DNA from: CAYLZN01 sp964387935
Lineage (GTDB): Bacteria; Acidobacteriota; Vicinamibacteria; Vicinamibacterales; JAFNAJ01
Direction of reading: 5' to 3'
DNA: 22,218 nt
Assembly (NCBI GenBank): GCA_964387935.1
Contig: CAYLZN010000064.1
Span: 1 to 22,218 of the forward strand
Positions 14,535-19,692 of the stretch are shown here, one piece after another. The notes beneath the pieces were generated by a model. The model saw only the letters and a list, made by a program, of their open reading frames with translations, made no database searches and was not told the DNA's origin. The position numbers were made by a program, and so were the translations under genes. Position 1 is the first letter of the stretch; every line of letters begins with the position of its first letter.

Positions 14535-15446
14535 CTACCGGGCGAGCTGCGCGCGGATCGCGGCCGCCGTCGTCTCGGCGCGGTAGTCCACGAGGCGACG
14601 CGCGAGGGCGAGCGTCCGGTCGAGCGGCGCGAGCGGCACGCCGTTGATCGAGAACTTGCCAGCCGCCACGCGTTCCTTCATCCGGGCCAGTTCGGGGTCC
14701 ACCAGCATCACCTGAATACTGATCCCGACATCGTCGTGATGACCCTCGTCGATCTCCTTCAGGCCCTGGCCTTCGAGCCATCGCGTGACGCCGGGATAAT
14801 CGTAGTACTCGGGGACGTAGAGCATGCGCGGCGCGCCGTTCCAGCGGGCGTTCAGCGTCGTGGCCACCTCGCGCATGCCGTCCTGGTTCCCCCCGCTGTC
14901 TCCGAGCAGGACGATCGTCTTGAACCCGCCTGCGCGCAGGCTGCTGGCAATGTCCGTGAGGAGAGCCCGGAAGGTGTCGGCCGTCACGCTGATCGAACCC
15001 GGGTAACGCATGTGCCCGCCCGGGGGATCGATCGTGCCCTCCGGCACGAATGGGACGATCGGCGCCACGAGCGCGTCGCCGAGTTTTCGCGCGATGGCTT
15101 CCGTCGTCACGCGAAGGATGTAGTTGTGCTTGCCGAGCGCGAGGTAGGGGCCGTTCATCTCGATGCCGCCCGTTGCGACGATGACCGTGGTGCGACCTGC
15201 GGCGAGCGCATCGCGGATCTCGAGCCACGTGAGCTCCTCGAGAAACACCGAGTCGTGCGCGGCGATGGGGCGGGGCATGTCGGGCGGAGGCGAGGCCGCC
15301 GACGAGGAGGAGCCCGGCCGCACCGGCGGTGGCGGCTGCTGGGCGGCTGCCTGGCGGCTGCCTGCGAGGACGCCGGCGGCCGCCAGCGCCGCGACGATCG
15401 CGAGGGCCGAGATCGCCGGGTGAACGGACCAGCTTCGAATCGACAT
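14535..15446 (-). CDS. Exported creatininase-family protein with altered metal site
   Basis: This 303-residue protein has a signal peptide (residues 1-35, AISALAIVAALAAAGVLAGS then AAAQQ) and a Pro/Ser-rich linker. The rest is a creatininase-family amidohydrolase fold: EELTWLEIRDALAAG, ATGGIEMNGPYLALGKHNYI, RYPGSISVTADTFRALL, IVLLGDSGGNQDGM and EGHHDDVGISIQVML. Creatininases bind two metals through E-x-H, D, H and E, in EQHGPHLPxGTD and NGHxxN. Here E96 is kept but the histidine is N98, the GTD aspartate is H107 in GKHN, and the NGH histidine is S184 in GDSGGN. The metal site must therefore differ. TATACT lies seven bases before the ATG (15446), suggesting a leaderless message. It is divergent from amtB. 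The substrate is unknown, and the extracytoplasmic location argues against creatinine metabolism. Confidence 0.83.
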   Translation of the reverse strand: MSIRSWSVHPAISALAIVAALAAAGVLAGSRQAAAQQPPPPVRPGSSSSAASPPPDMPRPIAAHDSVFLEELTWLEIRDALAAGRTTVIVATGGIEMNGPYLALGKHNYILRVTTEAIARKLGDALVAPIVPFVPEGTIDPPGGHMRYPGSISVTADTFRALLTDIASSLRAGGFKTIVLLGDSGGNQDGMREVATTLNARWNGAPRMLYVPEYYDYPGVTRWLEGQGLKEIDEGHHDDVGISIQVMLVDPELARMKERVAAGKFSINGVPLAPLDRTLALARRLVDYRAETTAAAIRAQLAR

Positions 15447-15453
15447 GCACGTC

Positions 15454-15461
15454 AGTATAGA
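15454..15461. promoter_or_regulatory. Overlapping divergent -10-like elements, creatininase-family gene / amtB
   Basis: AGTATAGA reads TATACT on the minus strand (15459-15454), seven bases before the creatininase-family ATG, and TATAGA on the plus strand (15456-15461), ~51 bases before the amtB ATG. Minus-strand transcription would be leaderless, whereas amtB would have a ~45-nt leader with a normal ribosome-binding site. No nitrogen-type sigma-54 site (GG-N10-GC in context) was found. Confidence 0.45.
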
Positions 15462-15472
15462 TTGCTTGCGTC

Positions 15473-15492
15473 GCGCGCCCCGATCGGCGCGC
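15473..15492 (+). promoter_or_regulatory. Inverted repeat / stem-loop in the amtB leader
   Basis: GCGCGCC and GGCGCGC form a perfect 7-bp stem around a CCGATC loop. The element ends 20 bases before the amtB ATG and 8 bases before the AGAGGA ribosome-binding site. In RNA it would be a stable hairpin; in DNA it could be a dyad operator. There is no U tract, so it is not a normal terminator. Confidence 0.35.
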
Positions 15493-15512
15493 AGGCGTCT
15501 CCAGAGGATCCC

Positions 15513-16784
15513 ATGACTGATGTCACAGCCGGGGCCGCGCCGTTCGATCCCGGGAGCACGGCGTGGATGCTCGTCAGTTCCGCGATGGTGCTCCTGATGG
15601 TGCCCGGGCTCGCCCTGTTCTACGGCGGGCTGGTCCGGCGGAAGAACGTGCTCACGACCATGCTCCACTCGTTCACCGCGATGGGGCTGGTGGGGGTGCA
15701 GTGGATCCTGATCGGCTACGCCCTGGCGTTCGGCACCAGCCAGGGCGGATTCATCGGCTGGGACCCCGCCCTGGTGGGCCTCATCGGCCTGCCCTTCACG
15801 AAGGACTACGCAGACAAGGCGATCCCGGAACTCGTGTTCGTGATGTTCCAGGGCAAGTTCGCGATCATCACCCCGGCCCTGATCAGCGGTGCGGTGGCCG
15901 AGCGGATGAAGTTCTCGTCGTTCGTCTGGTTCGTCCTCCTCTGGACGACGTTCGTCTACTGTCCGCTGGCGCACTGGGTGTGGGCGCCCGGCGGCTGGCT
16001 CTTCGAGTATGGCGTGCTCGATTTCGCCGGCGGCACCGTGGTGCACATCTCCTCGGGCGTCTCGGCGCTGGCGCTCGCGCTGCTCGTGGGCCGGCGCCGC
16101 GACTACCGGCCGGGGTGTGGCACCATACTGCCCCATAACCTCGTCCTGACGCTGCTCGGGGCAGGCCTGCTCTGGTTCGGGTGGTTCGGCTTCAATGCCG
16201 GCTCCGCCGTGGCCATCGAGCACCCCGTGGCAGGACACGTGGCGGGCCTGGCCTTCGCCACCACGCAGACGGCCGCGGCCGCGGGCGCCTTGACCTGGCT
16301 GCTGCTCGAGTGGCACCACCAGGGGCGCCCGACGAGCCTGGGCCTGGCCTCGGGCATCATCGCGGGGCTCGTCGCGATCACGCCTGCGGCGGGCCACGTC
16401 GTCCCGGCCGCCGCGCTGCTGTTCGGCGCGCTCGCCGCGCTCGCCTGCTACGGCGCCGTGCAGCTCAAGCACCGCTTCTCGTACGACGACTCACTGGATG
16501 CGTTCGGGGTCCACGGCGTAGGCGGGATGCTCGGCGCGCTGCTGACGGGCGTGTTCTGCTTCACCCCGGTGGCCGGCCTCGCGCTCGGTGGCGGCGTCAC
16601 CCAGCTTGGCAAGCAGGCCCTGGGCGTCGGGGTGGCACTCGTGTTCGCGGTGGCGGGGACGCTGCTCATCGGGTCCCTCCTGCGCGCCACGCTCGGCCTG
16701 CGCGCCACCGACGAGCAGGAGCGCGACGGCCTCGACATCAGCGTGCACGGCGAGCGCGCGTATCACCAGGTCGTGTCGTCCTGA
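15513..16784 (+). CDS. amtB: Ammonium transporter, Amt family
   Basis: This 423-residue membrane protein has about eleven hydrophobic helices. The Amt signature residues are visible: the twin histidines of the pore at H178 (VVHISSGVSALALAL) and H334 (FGVHGVGGMLGALLTG), plus FYGGLVRRKNVL, ISGAVAERMKF, GWFGFNAGSA and the C-terminal DEQERDGLDISVHGERAY, which is the tail that responds to PII binding. It moves ammonium/ammonia across the cytoplasmic membrane in a trimer. ATG 15513 follows AGAGGA with good spacing; the frame is open further upstream but has no membrane character there. The PII gene begins 11 bp after its stop, the classical amtB-glnK arrangement. Confidence 0.95.
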   Translation: MTDVTAGAAPFDPGSTAWMLVSSAMVLLMVPGLALFYGGLVRRKNVLTTMLHSFTAMGLVGVQWILIGYALAFGTSQGGFIGWDPALVGLIGLPFTKDYADKAIPELVFVMFQGKFAIITPALISGAVAERMKFSSFVWFVLLWTTFVYCPLAHWVWAPGGWLFEYGVLDFAGGTVVHISSGVSALALALLVGRRRDYRPGCGTILPHNLVLTLLGAGLLWFGWFGFNAGSAVAIEHPVAGHVAGLAFATTQTAAAAGALTWLLLEWHHQGRPTSLGLASGIIAGLVAITPAAGHVVPAAALLFGALAALACYGAVQLKHRFSYDDSLDAFGVHGVGGMLGALLTGVFCFTPVAGLALGGGVTQLGKQALGVGVALVFAVAGTLLIGSLLRATLGLRATDEQERDGLDISVHGERAYHQVVSS

Positions 16785-16795
16785 CGGAGCCCGGC

Positions 16796-17146
16796 ATGAA
16801 ACTCATCACCGCAATCGTGCGTCCGGAGCGGCTCGAGGCCGTGCAGCACGAGCTGCAGTCAGTCCTCGACGAAGAAGATCACTACCGGCTGACCGTGGAG
16901 ATGGTCGAAGGCCACGGCCGTCAGGAGGGCGAGGTCGAGATCTACCGGGGCCAGAGGTTCCGCGCCAATCTCGTGGAGAAGCTGAAGGTCACGCTCGGGG
17001 TGAACGAGGCCTACGTCGAGAAGGCGGTCGAGGCGATCATCCGCGGCGCCCGCACGGGTCAGGTGGGTGACGGGAAGATCTTCATCACGCCCCTGGACGA
17101 CTGCGTGCGAATCCGGACCGGGGAACGGGGCGGCAGCGCGATCTGA
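16796..17146 (+). CDS. glnK: PII-family nitrogen regulator (GlnK-type), T-loop tyrosine replaced
   Basis: This 116-residue PII protein starts at ATG 16796, with GGAG seven bases upstream. PII trimers bind ATP/ADP and 2-oxoglutarate and plug AmtB when nitrogen is plentiful. Conserved parts are MKLITAIVRPERLEAV, GHGRQEGEVEIYRG, the ATP-binding GQVGDGKIF and VRIRTGERG. Between the first helix and beta-2 it is about four residues longer than E. coli GlnB (SVLDEEDHYRLTVEMVEG). The tyrosine uridylylated in E. coli (Y51 in RGAEY) is F55 here (RGQRF), so control by uridylylation is unlikely; the preceding EIYRG tyrosine (Y50) corresponds to Y46 of E. coli. Its place directly after amtB supports a role in gating that transporter. 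Confidence 0.92.
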   Translation: MKLITAIVRPERLEAVQHELQSVLDEEDHYRLTVEMVEGHGRQEGEVEIYRGQRFRANLVEKLKVTLGVNEAYVEKAVEAIIRGARTGQVGDGKIFITPLDDCVRIRTGERGGSAI

Positions 17147-17181
17147 ATCGCACCCGGCACGTGGCACGTGGCACCCGGCAC
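17147..17181. repeat. Heptanucleotide tandem repeat, 5 units
   Basis: Five contiguous 7-bp units end in GCAC: ATCGCAC, CCGGCAC, GTGGCAC, GTGGCAC, CCGGCAC. The array starts at the base after the PII gene stop codon and fills the first part of the 84-bp convergent gap to the decarboxylase gene. A further related unit (GACTGCC) follows imperfectly. Confidence 0.7.
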
Positions 17182-17230
17182 GACTGCCACACAGCTCTTG
17201 ACGGATCAAGGCTTGTTCCTGACGGCCGCG

Positions 17231-18664
17231 TCAGGTGCGGCTGGCCACCTCGCGGCGCACTTCTTCCCCGATCTGCTGCACGCATTCGTCCAGCCGATCC
17301 CGCCGCGTCCGGAAGCACAGGACACAGACGCGTGCCAGGAACCGCCCGTCCACCCAGCACCCGGTGAGGAACACGCGCCCGCGATCCCGCACGCGGAGCA
17401 GGAGCGCCTGCGTTGCGTCGTTCTCGGCCGCCAGCGTCGATTCCGGCCAGGACAGGTGGAAGGCGAACAGCGACAGCTGCGGCGATGCGACCATCCTCAC
17501 GCCTTCGACCTCCGCGACGGCCTCGGCGGCCTCGACGGCGAGCGTCCGCTTCTCCGCAATGGCCGCGCGCAGTCTCGCCGCGCCGTAGAGCTTCACGCAG
17601 AGCCACACGCGGAGCCCGGGGAAGGCCCGGGAGAGATCCGGGCCGTGCGCGCTCGGATCGTAGAACTCCTCGAGATCGGTCTGGGGGGGCAGGTACCCGG
17701 CCGAGTCCGGAATGCGGTGCGCCTCCTGCAGGGAAGTCCCGTCGCGGACCAGGAGCGCGCCGGTCCCGTACGGCAGGAACAGCCCCTTGTGCGGGTCGAG
17801 CGTCAGCGAGTCCGCACGCGACAGGCCCGCGAGCAGCGGGCGCAGCGAGGGCACGAGGTGGAAGAAGCCCCCGTAGGCGCCGTCCACGTGATGCCACAGG
17901 CCTTCCCGGGCGCACACGCCGGCGATCGCCTCCATCGGATCGACGGCTCCGGTGTTGGTCGTGCCAGCGGTGGACACGACCATGAACGGCTGGAGGCCGG
18001 CTCGTCGATCCCGCGCGATCGCGTCGTCAAGCGCGTCCACCCGCAGGCGGAAGTCGGCGTCCACCGGTAGCGCGCGGATGCGGTCCGGCATGACGCCTGC
18101 GAGCCGGGCCGACTTGAGCACGCAGTGATGCACCTGCGACGACGTGTAGAGGACGCCCGGGCGGATGTCGGGGCCGAGATGCCGCTCGCGGGCGCACACG
18201 ATGGCGTTGAAGTTCGACATCGATCCGCCGGTCGTGTACAGGCCTCGTGTGGTGGTCGGGAACTGCATCCAGTCGCGCAGCCAGTCCAGCGTGTTGGCCT
18301 CGAGCTGGACCAGCGCGGGAGCGGGGTGGAAGATGCCGGTATAGCGATTCGTTCCGGCCGCGATGAAGTCGGCCAGGGCTGCCGGGAACAGGCCGCCGCC
18401 GGGGATGTAAGCCAGGTACCCCGGGCTGGGCGTGGTGTAACTGCGCGGGATCCACTCGCAGAACAGCGGCTCCAACAGGGCCTCGAGTTCAGCCGGTTCC
18501 TCCGGGACGGGCTCACGCAGCGCGCGACACAGGGCCTCGGCCTCGACATCGCCGCACACGGGCTGATCGGCGATCGTCGCCAGGTGCTCGACGACACGGC
18601 CCACCACCGCGTGCGCCATGTCGCGCATCACGTCGGGCGACAGCTCGAGATCTGCGGCGTCCAT
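17231..18664 (-). CDS. Group II PLP-dependent amino-acid decarboxylase (aromatic/glutamate type)
   Basis: This 477-residue cytosolic enzyme belongs to the aromatic-L-amino-acid/glutamate decarboxylase family of fold-type I PLP enzymes. Key segments are SPGYLAYIPGGGLFPAALAD, the PLP-phosphate loop region TTGGSMSNFNAIVCARE, the histidine that stacks on PLP in SSQVHHCVLKSARLAG, STAGTTNTGAVDPM, HHVDGAYGGFF with the aspartate that pairs with the pyridine nitrogen, and LTLDPHKGLFLPYGTGALLV with the Schiff-base lysine K293. Length and order are normal. Substrate specificity (tyrosine, DOPA, tryptophan, glutamate or other) cannot be deduced. The start at ATG 18664 has only a weak ribosome-binding site. 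It follows the FKBP gene on the same strand, and the 68-bp gap is filled by a heptad repeat array. Confidence 0.9.
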   Translation of the reverse strand: MDAADLELSPDVMRDMAHAVVGRVVEHLATIADQPVCGDVEAEALCRALREPVPEEPAELEALLEPLFCEWIPRSYTTPSPGYLAYIPGGGLFPAALADFIAAGTNRYTGIFHPAPALVQLEANTLDWLRDWMQFPTTTRGLYTTGGSMSNFNAIVCARERHLGPDIRPGVLYTSSQVHHCVLKSARLAGVMPDRIRALPVDADFRLRVDALDDAIARDRRAGLQPFMVVSTAGTTNTGAVDPMEAIAGVCAREGLWHHVDGAYGGFFHLVPSLRPLLAGLSRADSLTLDPHKGLFLPYGTGALLVRDGTSLQEAHRIPDSAGYLPPQTDLEEFYDPSAHGPDLSRAFPGLRVWLCVKLYGAARLRAAIAEKRTLAVEAAEAVAEVEGVRMVASPQLSLFAFHLSWPESTLAAENDATQALLLRVRDRGRVFLTGCWVDGRFLARVCVLCFRTRRDRLDECVQQIGEEVRREVASRT

Positions 18665-18666
18665 CA

Positions 18667-18736
18667 GGCTCGGGGCCCAAGGCTCGGGACTCAGGGCCCG
18701 AAAACTGGAAACTGGAAACTGGAAACTGAAAACTAC
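18667..18736. repeat. Heptanucleotide-periodic tandem array, 10 units
   Basis: The whole 68-bp gap between the FKBP stop and the decarboxylase start can be read as 7-bp units. The GC-rich half has GGCTCGG (twice), GGCCCAA, GACTCAG and GGCCCGA; the AT-rich half has AAACTGG (three times), AAACTGA and AAACTAC. The last unit contains the FKBP stop codon (TAG on the minus strand). The AT-rich half stands out from the ~68% GC background. Confidence 0.75.
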
Positions 18737-19602
18737 TTCTCTATCTGCAAGAGCTCCACATCGAACACCAGCATGCCCTTCGGCGCGCCCGACTGGCCCT
18801 GGTAGGCGAGCTTCTCGGGTATCCAGAAGCGGGTCTTCTCGCCGGTGACCATCAGCTGCACGCCTTCCGTCCAGCCCTTGATCACCTGGTCGAGCCCGAA
18901 GGTGGCCGGCTTGCCGCGCGCCACCGAGCTGTCGAACATCTTCCCGTCCGTCGTCCATCCCGTGTAGTGCACGGTCACGCGGCTCCGTTCGGTCGGGTGC
19001 GTCGTCCCGGTGCCAGGCCGGACCACCTTGTAGGCGAGGCCGCTCTTCGTCTTCTGGGCGTCTGGCGGCGGGGCTGCGACGTCGGCAGGTGCCTGCGTCG
19101 GGTCGGCTTCGAACCCCACCAGCTCGATATCGAAGACCACCATGCCCTTGGGGCGACCCTCCATGCCGGCAAATGCGAGGTTCTCCGGGATCCAGAACCG
19201 GCGCTTCTCGCCGACGACCATGGCCTGCACGCCCTCGCTCATGCCTTTCATGATGCGGGTGAGCGCAAGCGTCGAGGGCTTGCCACGGGCAGCGGTGCTG
19301 TCGAACGCGCGTCCATCCGTGGTCCAGCCCGTGTAGTTCAAAGTGACCGTGTCATTCGGTCCCGGGCGACTGCCGCCCTCGGCCGGTTGCAGCACCTTGT
19401 AGGCCAGGCCGGAGGCAGTCTTCTGCGCGTCTGCCGGCGGCGCCGCCACGTCGGGCGGGGCCGGTGGCAGGGGGGGACGCGCCGCCGCGGCCGGTTGCGC
19501 GGGTGGCGTCGTCTGTGGAGCCGCGTGCGAGACGAGTTCAGCGAGGCCGAACGCGAGGGCAGCGATGAGAGCGAGACGGAACAGCGAGCGATGTGTAGAC
19601 AT
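18733..19602 (-). CDS. Exported double-domain FKBP-type peptidyl-prolyl isomerase
   Basis: This 289-residue protein starts at ATG 19602, with a signal peptide (SLFRLALIAALAFGLAELVSHA) and a Pro/Ala-rich linker. Two FKBP domains follow in tandem, at ~60-170 and ~178-289. Each repeats the same plan: DVAAPP.DAQKT.SGLAYKV, a Y-T-G-W-T-T-D-G strand, FDS..ARGKP, (M/W).EGVQ.MV.GEK.RFWIPE and PKGM.VFD(I/V)EL. The linker is duplicated as well as the domain, so this looks like a recent internal duplication. FKBPs catalyse cis-trans isomerisation of X-Pro bonds and act as folding helpers; the signal peptide places it in the periplasm or outer membrane. Both domains keep the aromatic and FD residues of the active site. 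It is followed by the decarboxylase gene. Confidence 0.92.
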   Translation of the reverse strand: MSTHRSLFRLALIAALAFGLAELVSHAAPQTTPPAQPAAAARPPLPPAPPDVAAPPADAQKTASGLAYKVLQPAEGGSRPGPNDTVTLNYTGWTTDGRAFDSTAARGKPSTLALTRIMKGMSEGVQAMVVGEKRRFWIPENLAFAGMEGRPKGMVVFDIELVGFEADPTQAPADVAAPPPDAQKTKSGLAYKVVRPGTGTTHPTERSRVTVHYTGWTTDGKMFDSSVARGKPATFGLDQVIKGWTEGVQLMVTGEKTRFWIPEKLAYQGQSGAPKGMLVFDVELLQIEK

Positions 19603-19692
19603 GACGCGCCGATCCTCTTCTGATTCCCCGCCGGAATGCAACCGCCTCGTGGGTCGGCCCACTCGAACAGGGCCGGGGCAGTCACGCGCGCA

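Noticed and set aside
15447..16472. Extension of the creatininase-family frame upstream through the amtB region
   Set aside because: The upstream translation is His/Gln/Arg-rich and antisense to amtB; the signal peptide begins at 15446.
16796..16960. Uridylylation site at the EIYRG tyrosine of PII
   Set aside because: That tyrosine aligns with Y46 of E. coli GlnB, not with the modified Y51.
19649..19662. Hairpin GTGGG-TCGG-CCCAC between the propeller and FKBP genes
   Set aside because: Short stem, no U tract on either strand; expected by chance in this composition.
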